Source: Phycisphaeraceae bacterium
GTDB taxonomy: Bacteria; Planctomycetota; Phycisphaerae; Phycisphaerales; UBA1924
Assembly (NCBI GenBank): GCA_019454185.1
Contig: CP075368.1
Span: 2,955,649 to 3,019,648 of the forward strand
Direction: 5' to 3'
DNA: 64,000 nt
The translations under genes and the position numbers were made by a program. Shown one piece after another: positions 1 to 8,264 of this stretch (positions are counted from its first letter, which is position 1; each line of letters starts with the position of its first letter). Below the pieces are notes generated by a model. It made no database searches. It was not told the DNA's origin and saw only the letters and a list, made by a program, of their open reading frames with translations.

Positions 1-2436
1 ATACCGCGAACACCCCAGGAACGGCCCGAACCGCCCCACACGCTTCGTCATCGCCGCGCCGCACTTGATGCACGCGATCGGCACCGTCTGCGCCGCCGGA
101 CGCGGCACGCCCTCCCGATCCACCGGGCTCGCATAGTTGCACGCCGGATACGTCGAGCACGACAGGAACCGCCCGTTCTTCCCGAACCGATACACCGTCG
201 GCGCGCCGCACGTCGGACACCGATACTCGTCCGGCGCAGGCACCAACTCCGCCTTTGCGTGCCCCATCGTCTCGTGCGCGTGCTCCAGCGCGTCCGTGAA
301 CGGACCATAGAACCGGTTGAGCATCTCGACCCAGTCCAGATGCTCCTCCTCCACCTTGTCCAGTTCCTGCTCCATCTCGCGCGTGTACCCGACATCCATG
401 ATCTTCGGGAACGCCTCCACCAGCTTGTCCGTCACCACCTCGCCCAGGTCCGTCGCATAGAAACGACGCTCCTGCTGCTCGACATAGTTCCGATCCTGGA
501 TCACGCTGATGATCGACGCATACGTCGAAGGACGCCCGATCCCCTCCGACTCAAGCATCTTGATCAGCGACGCCTCCGTGTACCGGGGAGGCGGGCTCGT
601 GAACTTCTGCACCGGCTCAACGCTGAACGGCGCGAGCCGCTGCCTCTCCGAAACCGAGGGCAGGATCTGCTCGTCCGCCGCCTTCGGCACGCCCGAAACC
701 CTGTAGAACCCGTCGAACACCAGCGTCCGCCCCGTCGCCCGGAACGTCACCGGACGCTTCGGATCCTTCCCGCCGCGGATCGTCACGGCCGTTGAATCCC
801 ATTGCGCCGGCGTCATCTGGCACGAAACAAACCGCTCCCAGATCAGCGTGTACAGCCGGAACTGATCCTCCGACAACGCCCGCTTCACCTTCGACGGCGG
901 ATACTCCAGCGATGTCGGACGGATCGCCTCGTGCGCCTCCTGCGCGCCCTTGTTCGACGATGAATAAAAGTTCGGCTTCTCCGGCAGATACTTCGCCCCG
1001 AACGACCGCTCGATGTACGAGCGCACCATCTCCAGCGCATCCCGCGAGATGTTCGTCGAATCCGTGCGCATGTACGTGATCAGGCCGACCGGCCCCTCAC
1101 CCGGAATATCGATGCCCTCGTACAACTGCTGCGCCGTCTTCATCGTCCGCTGCGCCCCGAAGCCCAGGCGGTTCGCCGCCGCCTGCTGCAGCGTGCTCGT
1201 GATGTACGGCGCGCCGGGGCGCGACGATGTCCGCTTGGTCTCGATCCCCGAGATCTCGTAGGGCGTCGCGGGATCGATCTCCCCCGTCATCGTCCTGATC
1301 TGCTGCGCCGGCCCGCGCCCCTTCGGATCACGCCTCACGTCGATCCGCACATTGCGAAGCCCCGCCAGCTCCGCGACCTCGCGCGCCCGCGCCGCCAGCC
1401 GCTCCCCATCCTCGCCCTCACGCGCCTCCAGCCCGACCTTCTCTCCCCCGACCTCCACCAGCTCCGCGCCGATCCCCCCGTGCTCACCCAGCCACGCGTT
1501 CTGCATCTTCACCGTCGGCGGGTTCCCCTTGTCGTCACGCCGCGCCATGAACGCCGACCAGTCGCGCACCAGCCCCGATGCCCCCGCAACATCCGCCGTG
1601 AACTGGCCGGAGATCGACCACAACTCGTCCGGCACGAACGCCCGGATCTCACGCTCACGCTCCACCACCAGACGCACCGCCACCGACTGCACACGCCCCG
1701 CCGACAACCCCCGCGCCACCTTCTTCCACAAGAGCGGCGACACCTGATACCCCACGATGCGATCCAGGATCCGCCGCGCCTGCTGCGCATTCACCCGATC
1801 CTCATCGATCGGATGCGGATTCCCGAACGCCTTCTCGATCTCGCTCTTCGTGATCGCCGCGAACACCACCCGCTTCGCGCTCTTGGAATCAACACCCAGC
1901 TCCTGCGCCAGATGCCACGCGATCGCCTCGCCCTCGCGATCCAAGTCCGTCGCGAACCAGATCTCGCGCCCCGAAGCAAGGCACTCCTTCGCCGCCCGCT
2001 TCAACTCCGCGATCACCTTGTCCTTCCCCGACAGCACCTCATACGTCGGACGGAACCCGCGCTCAAGATCCACACCCGGCACCGGGCTCTTCACGCCCTT
2101 CGGGTTCTTGCTCGGCAGATCACGAACATGCCCGATCGACGCCACCACCAAATACTGAGGCCCCAGATACTTGTTGATCGTCTTCGCCTTCGATGGCGAC
2201 TCCACAATCACGAGATGCCGGTTCTTCCCATCACCCGGCTTCAGACCCAACCCGCGCGATGGACCGAATCTCCCCCCCCCACGTCCACCTCTACCACGTC
2301 CCCCACCACCGCCCCCGCCCTTCGCCCCAGCTCCCGCGGCGTCCCCCTCCGCCGCAGCGCCCGCAACCGGCGCACCCTCACCCTTTGGCTTCGCCGCACG
2401 CTTCGTCCCGCCCGCTTTCGAGGCCCGCTTGGCCAT
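1..2436 (-). CDS. topA: DNA topoisomerase I, 3' end outside window
   Basis: Type IA topoisomerase that relaxes negatively supercoiled DNA through a 5'-phosphotyrosine intermediate. About 812 residues lie in the window and the C-terminus is cut by base 1. After a low-complexity Lys/Gly-rich head of about 70 residues comes the TOPRIM domain (LVIVESPSKAK, then DLDREGEAIAW near residue 165). The catalytic tyrosine is in GLITYMRTDS at about residue 455. Cys4 zinc fingers begin near residue 735 (CPTCGAP...CSTYPAC) and a second set (CIKCGAAM...) runs off the edge. The start is the ATG at 2434-2436. Identification is secure; the number of C-terminal zinc fingers cannot be seen. Confidence 0.97.
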   Translation of the reverse strand, partial: MAKRASKAGGTKRAAKPKGEGAPVAGAAAEGDAAGAGAKGGGGGGGRGRGGRGGGRFGPSRGLGLKPGDGKNRHLVIVESPSKAKTINKYLGPQYLVVASIGHVRDLPSKNPKGVKSPVPGVDLERGFRPTYEVLSGKDKVIAELKRAAKECLASGREIWFATDLDREGEAIAWHLAQELGVDSKSAKRVVFAAITKSEIEKAFGNPHPIDEDRVNAQQARRILDRIVGYQVSPLLWKKVARGLSAGRVQSVAVRLVVEREREIRAFVPDELWSISGQFTADVAGASGLVRDWSAFMARRDDKGNPPTVKMQNAWLGEHGGIGAELVEVGGEKVGLEAREGEDGERLAARAREVAELAGLRNVRIDVRRDPKGRGPAQQIRTMTGEIDPATPYEISGIETKRTSSRPGAPYITSTLQQAAANRLGFGAQRTMKTAQQLYEGIDIPGEGPVGLITYMRTDSTNISRDALEMVRSYIERSFGAKYLPEKPNFYSSSNKGAQEAHEAIRPTSLEYPPSKVKRALSEDQFRLYTLIWERFVSCQMTPAQWDSTAVTIRGGKDPKRPVTFRATGRTLVFDGFYRVSGVPKAADEQILPSVSERQRLAPFSVEPVQKFTSPPPRYTEASLIKMLESEGIGRPSTYASIISVIQDRNYVEQQERRFYATDLGEVVTDKLVEAFPKIMDVGYTREMEQELDKVEEEHLDWVEMLNRFYGPFTDALEHAHETMGHAKAELVPAPDEYRCPTCGAPTVYRFGKNGRFLSCSTYPACNYASPVDREGVPRPAAQTVPIACIKCGAAMTKRVGRFGPFLGCSRY

Positions 2437-2664
2437 ATCACCCCTGCCGATCACACCGAGTGTTCCAAACCACAACCAAACAACAGACCCGCCATCCCGG
2501 CCATACCTTCCGATCCCGCACGGGTCGCTTTGGACACAGTGGAGAGAGAAGCCCCAGGAAACGCCCGAGTCAAGCCGCCTCTCAGCGGCCCAACCTACCA
2601 CTATGCATGAAAGTGTGCGCAAACCCCACGGATGTTCGGGATTTGATACCAACAACGACACGGG

Positions 2665-3078
2665 CTACAGCGTTTGGATCCCCAGTTCGCGCGCCCTCTG
2701 CTTCAACTGATCATCCAGTGTCGCCAGCGGCACGCCGCACCGCATCGCCAATTCAAGATACGCCGCGTCATATGTACTCAACTCCAACCGATGCGCCAGC
2801 GGCACAATCGTCGTCCAATCCCGCTCGATCGAGGGTGGATCAAAGCGGATCGGAAACGAAAGAATGATCTGCTGCAGACGCGTCTGCGTGTCCAGCGTGA
2901 TCCGCCCCGTTCGCACCGCCTTGCGCACCGCGTTGCACACCTCAAGCGACCAGTTCGGCGGCACCAACGCATCCTCATCCCGGAATCGATCCGCTATCGC
3001 CCGCGCCACGGCCGCCTGCTCCTCGGCCAATAGCCACCCCACCGCGACAGACGCGTCCAGCACAAACTGGGCCCGCAT
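2665..3078 (-). CDS. VapC-like PIN-domain ribonuclease toxin
   Basis: A 137-residue PIN-domain protein, expected to be an Mg2+-dependent endoribonuclease toxin. The acidic residues expected in the active site are visible: D8 in FVLDAS, E46 in SLEVCNAV, D104 in STYDAAYLE and D122 in LATLDDQ. Its ATG shares one base with the stop of the upstream Phd-type antitoxin (TGATG), so the two are translationally coupled in the usual antitoxin-first order. The family assignment is from motifs; the RNA target is unknown. Confidence 0.88.
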   Translation of the reverse strand: MRAQFVLDASVAVGWLLAEEQAAVARAIADRFRDEDALVPPNWSLEVCNAVRKAVRTGRITLDTQTRLQQIILSFPIRFDPPSIERDWTTIVPLAHRLELSTYDAAYLELAMRCGVPLATLDDQLKQRARELGIQTL

Positions 3079-3326
3079 CAGAACCGCCTCCCGTCCTCGA
3101 TCAGTCCCCGGATCTCCGAACGATCCAGCGGCCTGATCGGACGGATCGCGCGAAGCCCCCGCAACGCATCCTCCAGCGACATCGGCGGCCGACGATCCTC
3201 CGGCGGCACAAGCCGCGCAACCACCCGCCCGTTCTGAGTGATCGCGAAACTCTCCCCCTCCCGAACGTGATCGAGCAACTCGCCAAACGCCCGACGGGCC
3301 TCAGTGCTCGGAATGTTCTGCACCAT
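3078..3326 (-). CDS. Phd/YefM-type antitoxin
   Basis: An 82-residue protein starting NIPSTEARRAF, followed by the 'FAITQNGRVVARLVP' strand typical of the Phd/YefM fold, which binds operator DNA through its N-terminus and the toxin through its C-terminus. The Pro/Arg-rich tail (about residues 50-82) would be the toxin-binding part. An upstream in-frame start at 3350 would add eight residues, but the ATG at 3326 begins directly at the conserved domain. It probably represses its own operon through the palindrome at 3371-3390. The partner is the overlapping PIN toxin. Confidence 0.87.
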   Translation of the reverse strand: MVQNIPSTEARRAFGELLDHVREGESFAITQNGRVVARLVPPEDRRPPMSLEDALRGLRAIRPIRPLDRSEIRGLIEDGRRF

Positions 3327-3370
3327 GTGATGTCCCCCTTCAATACACAACAGACATCATTCTAGCACAA

Positions 3371-3390
3371 TGTGCGCAATATTGCACACT
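3371..3390. promoter_or_regulatory. Palindromic operator candidate of the Phd/VapC pair
   Basis: TGTGCGCAATATTGCACACT has a perfect 10-bp core (GCAATATTGC) and nearly symmetric flanks. It is the most AT-rich point of the gap, 45 bp upstream of the antitoxin start on the minus strand. Its position fits autoregulation by a Phd-type antitoxin. The function is inferred from position and symmetry only. Confidence 0.5.
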
Positions 3391-3486
3391 TTGCACAACT
3401 ATCGCCTCAATATAACGGGTTATCGGACGACATATACCCCGCATCGCCGAGACGCTAACCACCATCGGCACCCGGACCACGCGACG

Positions 3487-3526
3487 CCTCCCGTTACAAC
3501 GCCGGCGGCTCGACCCTCGCCCCACG
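3487..3526. repeat. 40-bp direct repeat, left copy (duplicated gene 3' end)
   Basis: Matches 4089-4128 at 38 of 40 positions. The right copy is the last ten codons plus stop of the zinc-ribbon gene ending at 4096. The left copy read in the same minus frame also encodes RGARVEPPAL-stop, and its two differences are a synonymous Leu codon and a TAA/TAG exchange. The repeats bracket the DUF433/DUF5615 gene pair, as expected for a cassette that integrated at a gene end and regenerated it. Confidence 0.8.
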
Positions 3527-3539
3527 GTATAGTGATGCC

Positions 3540-3758
3540 GTGGACGAGATCATCTCCAACCCCAACATACTCGGTGGCACGCCGTGCTTTGCGGGCACAC
3601 GCGTCCCCGTTGACGCCTTCTTCGACCACCTCCGCCGCGGCTACACCATCGACTACTTCATCGCTCAGTTCCCCACCGTCACCCGCGCCCAGGCAGAGGC
3701 CGTCCTCGACAATGCCCGTCGTCACATCCCCCTCGATGCGCGACGGGTCGCGGGATGA
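3540..3758 (+). CDS. DUF433-family antitoxin
   Basis: A 72-residue protein with the DUF433 signature: I-x-x-NPNILGGTPCFAGTRVPV, then a helix-turn-helix-like 'GYTIDYFIAQFPTVTRAQAEAVL'. DUF433 proteins are usually the antitoxin partners of PIN-like DUF5615 proteins, which is exactly the gene that follows (4-bp ATGA overlap). It starts at GTG; no upstream in-frame ATG exists. The start lies 13 bp past the left 40-bp direct repeat, so its promoter must be in or before that repeat. Confidence 0.88.
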   Translation: MDEIISNPNILGGTPCFAGTRVPVDAFFDHLRRGYTIDYFIAQFPTVTRAQAEAVLDNARRHIPLDARRVAG

Positions 3759-4078
3759 AACTCCTGCTCGATGAGAACCTGCCACACGATCTCCGCCACT
3801 TCATGGCAGGGCACGAGTGCTTCACCGTCGCCTTCATGGGGTGGCGCGGCGTTGAGAATGGTCACCTGCTCGCGAAGGCCGCTGAGAACGGCTTCGATGT
3901 CGTCCTGACCAAAGACACAGGCGTCGCATATCAGCAGAACATCAAAGATCTCCCGGTTGCGCTCCTGATTATCAAGGCCAAGAGCAACGCACTCGACGAC
4001 ATCCGGCCACTCGTGCCCGCGATCCTCGACGCGCTCGCTTCGCTCTCACCCAACACGCTCACCACCGTCGGCACCTGA
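3755..4078 (+). CDS. DUF5615 PIN-like toxin
   Basis: A 107-residue protein of the PIN-like DUF5615 family. It opens with KLLLDENLP (Asp6, Glu7) and has the second acidic cluster in VVLTKDTGV (Asp54), as in PIN-type nucleases. Its ATG overlaps the DUF433 stop (ATGA), so the two are co-translated. Together they form a second toxin-antitoxin unit, divergent from Phd/VapC, and the only genes between the two 40-bp direct repeats. Toxicity is inferred from family and context. Confidence 0.85.
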   Translation: MKLLLDENLPHDLRHFMAGHECFTVAFMGWRGVENGHLLAKAAENGFDVVLTKDTGVAYQQNIKDLPVALLIIKAKSNALDDIRPLVPAILDALASLSPNTLTTVGT

Positions 4079-4088
4079 CCCCACAACA

Positions 4089-4128
4089 CCTCCCGCTATA
4101 ACGCCGGCGGCTCGACCCTCGCCCCACG
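4089..4128. repeat. 40-bp direct repeat, right copy (3' end of zinc-ribbon gene)
   Basis: Right partner of the repeat at 3487-3526. It overlaps the last codons and the stop of the membrane zinc-ribbon gene on the minus strand, so the present 3' end of that gene may have been supplied by the inserted toxin-antitoxin cassette. Confidence 0.8.
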
Positions 4129-5253
4129 CTCCCACCTCGTCCGCAGCGACTCCCCGTCGTACCCCACCCCGCACTCCGGGCACGTCCCCTCCGCCGCCGA
4201 CTCCCGCAGGTCGTACCCGCACTCCGGGCAGAAGCGGTACCCGTGCGCACGCAGCCGGATCATCCGCGTGTAGTGGTACCCGCTCCGCTTCACCATTATC
4301 CCCGTGAAGACCAGCACGCCAACGACCATCGCCGCCGCCATCGCGATCATCGCCGCGGGCGGCAGGGACGTAAACCCAACAAATGGATTCAACATCGCGA
4401 TGACGGCGACGCACAGCAGAGCCGCCACACCGAACCCGATCGCCAGTCGGCGCGACCCAAGGTCCATTCCCTGGCGCGCGTTCCACGCCGGCTTTCCATC
4501 CTTCCCCACTCCGAAGCCGAGAACGTGCGCATAACTCCCCGTCCACGTCTGGACCAGCCACGGCATCGAGTACTGCTGGCCGCACCCGCCGCAACACGCC
4601 TCGCCCCGCTCCGCATCGCTCGGTGGTGCCAGCGTCGCCACGCACTCCGGGCACGTCATGAATCCCGCTCTCTCAATCGCCTCAAAGTCGCGCCGGTCGC
4701 GCTTCGCAACCCACGAGCCGAGCAACCCAGTCGTCGGCCCCACCGCGATGAACACCAGCATCGCGAACTGCGGCGGCAGCACCCCGAGCTTCACCAGCAC
4801 AAACGCCGCCACCAACCCAACCAGCATCGGCGCAACGCCCATGATGAGCGCCGGAGAGATCACCGCCCGCGCGCTCAACGGCCTCCACCGCTTCGCCGCC
4901 GCAGACTTGGCGTCCGTCCCCTCCCAGTGCTTCAGCAGCGACTCGGGCGTGTACGCTTGGCCGCACCCCGGACACCCGCCCTCGGGTTCGCACAGCCGCA
5001 GATCGCCGCGGCACTTCGGGCAGAGCCGATACCAGTGCGCGCGAGCCCTCGCCCGCCTCATCCGATACATCGCCACCATCGACGCGATCGGAGCGCCCAG
5101 CGCGAGTGCGCCCAGACTCACCGCGCCCCCGATCCGCCACCCCATGCCCGGAATCATCACCACCACCAGCCCCGCGCCGTACACCACAATCGAGAGCATC
5201 ACCACCCACGGCGGAACCCACGCGCGCAGCCACATGCCCCGCGGCATCTCCAT
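4096..5253 (-). CDS. Membrane protein with three TM-pair/zinc-ribbon repeats
   Basis: A 385-residue protein of unknown function built from three repeats, each a pair of transmembrane helices followed by a cytosolic-type zinc ribbon. The ribbons read CPKCRGDL...CPGCGQAY, then CPECVATL...CGGCGQQY, then CPECGYDL...CPECGVGY, each ending in a short 'ESLxxxW' helix. The start at 5253 is set by a strong AGGAG eight bases upstream; the longer frame to 5367 runs back into the next gene. It lies 48 bp downstream of a shorter paralogue and is probably co-transcribed with it. Its last ten codons are duplicated beyond the adjacent toxin-antitoxin cassette. Confidence 0.8.
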   Translation of the reverse strand: MEMPRGMWLRAWVPPWVVMLSIVVYGAGLVVVMIPGMGWRIGGAVSLGALALGAPIASMVAMYRMRRARARAHWYRLCPKCRGDLRLCEPEGGCPGCGQAYTPESLLKHWEGTDAKSAAAKRWRPLSARAVISPALIMGVAPMLVGLVAAFVLVKLGVLPPQFAMLVFIAVGPTTGLLGSWVAKRDRRDFEAIERAGFMTCPECVATLAPPSDAERGEACCGGCGQQYSMPWLVQTWTGSYAHVLGFGVGKDGKPAWNARQGMDLGSRRLAIGFGVAALLCVAVIAMLNPFVGFTSLPPAAMIAMAAAMVVGVLVFTGIMVKRSGYHYTRMIRLRAHGYRFCPECGYDLRESAAEGTCPECGVGYDGESLRTRWERGARVEPPAL

Positions 5254-5300
5254 CGGACTCCTTTCTTGTGTGCGCGTTCTCAAGAGGTTGCTCGCTCGGG

Positions 5301-6161
5301 TCATTCCACCCTCCCCCACCAGTCCGCCAGAGACTCCTTGGAAAACGCCTCGCCGCATTCCGGGCACGCACCTTCATCCCCGATCCCGCGCAGGTCATGC
5401 AGACAATCCGGACACAGCCGCCCGCGCGCCTCACGCAGCGGCCCCCGCACCCGCCGCACCCGGGCCGCATCGAGCGTGAGCGAAGCGACCGCATCCGCCA
5501 GAAACACCAAGGGAACTCCAAGCATGCAGACACCAAAGACCGGCAGGAGCGGCATGGCCGCGTGAAGATTGACCATAGTCATGGCGTGGTGAACCGTTCC
5601 GAGCGTGATCATCACCGCGGCCATAACAAATCCCGCCCCCCAAAGAAGCGCCCGCCTCCTGCCGATTCTTCGTCGTGACGCCCGATCAAACTTCCACACA
5701 CCCCTCTGTGCGGTTTTCCCGTATACACGTCGCCACGTCTGACGAAGTTCATCCGCGCCATAGTGCTTCGCGCAGTCGGGGCAGGCGATCTCGTCATTCC
5801 ATGCGGCGGCCGACGCGGGAATCTGAGCGAGGCATGCGGGGCATCGCATGAATCCGGCTCGTTCAATCTCCGTGTACTCGCGCCGCATCTTTCGAAGAGT
5901 CAAGAACACTGAACCGACGAGCGAACCCAAGGCGATCGCAAGACCATCATCCCGCAACCAATCCACACGGCTGGCGTCAACGACGAATGCCGCCAACATG
6001 GCAGTGAAACCCAAGCCCGCGGCTCCCGCACACACCAGCACCGTCCACGGCAAACGCCCCCACCTCATGCAGACCGGCAGCACCCGCCGCTCGCGCACGC
6101 GATCGCCGCGCCGATCCCTCGGCCCCGCGCCCTCGGCTTCGCTCACATCCCTTTCCGCCAT
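5301..6161 (-). CDS. Membrane protein with two TM-pair/zinc-ribbon repeats
   Basis: A 286-residue paralogue of its downstream neighbour. A charged N-terminus of about 30 residues is followed by a TM pair, a ribbon (CPACLAQI...CPDCAKHY...LRQTW), a second TM pair, and a final ribbon (CPDCLHDLRG...CPECGEAF...SLADWW). The start at 6161 has AGGTG about eight bases upstream. The open frame upstream to 6467 is an interspersed repeat reading through and is not part of the gene. The function is unknown; zinc binding and membrane location are inferred from the motifs. Confidence 0.78.
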   Translation of the reverse strand: MAERDVSEAEGAGPRDRRGDRVRERRVLPVCMRWGRLPWTVLVCAGAAGLGFTAMLAAFVVDASRVDWLRDDGLAIALGSLVGSVFLTLRKMRREYTEIERAGFMRCPACLAQIPASAAAWNDEIACPDCAKHYGADELRQTWRRVYGKTAQRGVWKFDRASRRRIGRRRALLWGAGFVMAAVMITLGTVHHAMTMVNLHAAMPLLPVFGVCMLGVPLVFLADAVASLTLDAARVRRVRGPLREARGRLCPDCLHDLRGIGDEGACPECGEAFSKESLADWWGRVE

Positions 6162-6239
6162 GCACCACACCTCACGCGCCGTCCGCGCATCGCCCACAAG
6201 CAGCATATCGAACTCTCTCTCCCGACAACCCGCTCTCCG

Positions 6240-6797
6240 TGCCATCGAAATCGCCACTCGTCGCGACTTCGATGCTGACATCCCTGCCTCACCAAACAAG
6301 TTCTCCGCCCGAACGACACATCCTTCGAACCACGTGTCACTCACCGAACGCGATGCCCCCGAGGCACACAGCGCCGACAGAATCCAGCCCAGCCCGTGAG
6401 GGCTGGGTTCAAGATCCCCCGCGCAGCGCATCCTCAGTGGAGCGGGGCGAACGCCCCCGACTCTCATCTACATCCATACTCCCACCCCCTCTTCTCCGGA
6501 CACTCTCTTCTCCAGGCACCCTCTTCTCTAGGCACCCCCTTCTCAGGACGCTGTCTTCTCCAGGCACTCTCTTCTCCAGACACCCTCTTCTCTAGGCACC
6601 CCCTTCTCAGGACGCTCTCTTCTCCAGGCACCCTCTTCTCAGGACGCTCTCTTCTCCAAGCACTCACTCCTCCGGGCGGCCCGGAGGGCCGCGGGTGTGT
6701 AGCCGCGGGTGAAGGTCGCGCTTCGCGACCGGAACCCGTGGAAAGCAACACCCAAGCCAACCCGCCCCGGAGGGGCGGAGGACGATACACGCGATCC
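6240..6797. repeat. Long dispersed repeat, copy 1, with internal minisatellite
   Basis: Closely matches 28905-29386 over its length. It contains, in order, a ~200-bp unit ending in the CGCGCAGCGCATCC motif, a minisatellite of 16-18-bp units resembling CTCTTCTCCAGGCACC (about 6484-6668), and a GC-rich hairpin-prone tail (GGGCGGCCCGGAGGGCC). Copy 1 has more minisatellite units than copy 2. Open frames across it are repeat read-through. It fills the upstream region of the 6161 gene. Shorter related mosaic sequence continues to the insertion sequence at 6915. Confidence 0.8.
6484..6668. repeat. Minisatellite of 16-18-bp CTCTTCTCCAGG units
   Basis: A run of imperfect tandem units alternating between CTCTTCTCCAGGCACY and CCTTCTCAGGACGC. 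A shorter array of the same units is at about 29140-29262, so the copy number differs between the two dispersed repeats. Confidence 0.8.
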
Positions 6798-6908
6798 CCG
6801 TACAACCGCACCTACACAGAGACTTCACGCATCTCAATCACATTCGCCCGATCGCGCTCTTCAGCACGAAGTTCTGCTGGCCACCGACACCCCAAAGGGA
6901 GCCCCGGG

Positions 6909-7890
6909 CGCGAGAGCTTTTTGCGTCATCGCTTCATTGCCTGTGTGTGTCGATCAAGGATGATGATGGCTTGGATCCATCGACGGACCCGCTCGATGCC
7001 GCGCACGTGCGGCGGGATAAGCCCCACATGGTGGGTCATTTCCAGGCGTGCAAACACACGCTCGATCACGCGCCGGAGTGACAGCAGGCCCCTGCCGAAG
7101 CCCGTCATGCTCTGCTCCAGCATGTCGATGGCTCGACGGCGGTCCGGATGCGTTCCGGACCGCCGCACGCCGCGACCCACGCGGCAGTCCTTCCGCGGAA
7201 CCACCAGTTGTCCGCCCTTGCACGCGCAGAGTTCATAGAGCTTCACGCTGTCGTAGTTCGAGTCGGCCAGCACATACCCGTTCAACTCCATGTCTCGCAT
7301 CATCCGCTTGGCCATCACTGCTTCATGGCAGTGCATGGGCGTGAGACGCCAGGAGACGATCGAGCCCGCGAGATCGCAGATCGCATGGAGCTTGTAGCCG
7401 CGCAGTCCCCATGCGCCGAAGGTCGCGGTCCGGTCTCCGGAGTGCGAGGCGACGCGCAGGGCCTTGCCGTCAAGAGCCAGCACCAACGCTCCCGATGCAG
7501 AGACCAGATTCTCCGCCTCCGCCGCGGCAAGTAACGCCTGGACGCTGGTGGTTCTCAGCCGCCGGCTCATCCTGCTTGGCGAGGGCAATCGACCACGCCG
7601 CCACAACGGCCATGCATCGCGTCGGCACGCCCAGGAGGTGGGTCGTCGGTGCAAGACGGCCCAGAGAAAGGTCAGCACGATGTCCGCATCGGTGAAGGTG
7701 AAGCGACCGCCACGCGGGCTCCGATCCAGCTTCCGCACGCTCGCCGCCAACACCCTCCAACTCGCGTTGTCCATGCTCGGTCTCCTGTCTGGCAGCTCCA
7801 CCAGTGGGACCGAGCATGGCATGAGCCATCAGATCGCGCAAGTCTCCACAATGGAAACCCTTGGAACACATGGCGCAAAATGCTCGCGAG
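6909..7890 (-). mobile_element. 970-bp insertion sequence, copy 1, with 6-bp target duplication
   Basis: The element proper is 6915-7884. Its ends are imperfect inverted repeats, AGCTTTTTGCGTCAT and (from the other side) AGCATTTTGCGCCAT. It is flanked by CGCGAG direct repeats at 6909-6914 and 7885-7890. Removing the element and one CGCGAG leaves CCCCGGGC-GCGA-GCCCGGGG, a perfect stem-loop. The copy at 25084-26053 has the same length, the same encoded transposase and the same flanks, but the opposite orientation relative to the flanks. The family (IS4/IS5/IS982-like DDE) is not settled. Confidence 0.88.
6926..7774 (-). CDS. DDE transposase of the 970-bp insertion sequence (copy 1)
   Basis: A 282-residue DDE-type transposase. 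The likely catalytic acids are in VLALDGKALR, in VLADSNYDS and in the C-terminal RRVIERVFARLEM, the spacing of the IS4/IS5-like DDE_Tnp_1 fold. The start at 7774 is chosen by an AGGAG about ten bases upstream; an in-frame extension to 7822 runs towards the inverted repeat. It encodes the same protein, residue for residue, as the second copy, so both look recent and intact. The transposase spans nearly the whole element. Confidence 0.88.
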   Translation of the reverse strand: MDNASWRVLAASVRKLDRSPRGGRFTFTDADIVLTFLWAVLHRRPTSWACRRDAWPLWRRGRLPSPSRMSRRLRTTSVQALLAAAEAENLVSASGALVLALDGKALRVASHSGDRTATFGAWGLRGYKLHAICDLAGSIVSWRLTPMHCHEAVMAKRMMRDMELNGYVLADSNYDSVKLYELCACKGGQLVVPRKDCRVGRGVRRSGTHPDRRRAIDMLEQSMTGFGRGLLSLRRVIERVFARLEMTHHVGLIPPHVRGIERVRRWIQAIIILDRHTQAMKR

Positions 7891-8160
7891 CCCGGGGTGT
7901 TGCGTCTCCGCATCACCGCTACCTCACCCAATCTCACTCACATTCACCCGATCGCTAATCGCTCTTCCGCGCGAAGTGCCGCTGACGACCGATGCTCTCG
8001 CTTCCGACGCTGCGGAGCAGCGAGCGATGGTTGCCAGACGCGAGGCGCGGCCCGAAGGGCCCGCCGCTGCGTCTGGTACAAAGCCCCCGCGCAGCGCATC
8101 CTTAGAACGCCTTCGAGTCGCCGGAGGCGACTGAACTCTCCCCGGGGGGGTGCGGAGGGG
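7891..8160. repeat. Mosaic interspersed repeats
   Basis: Right flank of the insertion sequence. It holds a copy of the unit with TCCGACGCTGCGGAGCAGCG (hairpin CGCTGC/GCAGCG, around 8000) and a copy of the CGCGCAGCGCATCC unit (around 8085), followed by a GTCGCCGGAGGCGAC hairpin. The same units recur at 9845-10280, 26085-26230, 29390-29645 and 29810-29960. No gene is seen between here and 8265. Confidence 0.75.
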
Positions 8161-8264
8161 CAAGTGGGGGGCCGTGCCACACATCCTGCATCCACGTCCC
8201 ACCTCATACACCTCGACACTCATCGCGACGCCTCACCCACGCCGCGTGGTAGCATGTTCCTCGA

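Noticed and set aside
6396-7238. Open frame through the minisatellite into the insertion sequence
   Set aside because: The translation is periodic (LFSRHPLLRTLSSPGT) and continues antisense to the transposase; it is repeat read-through.
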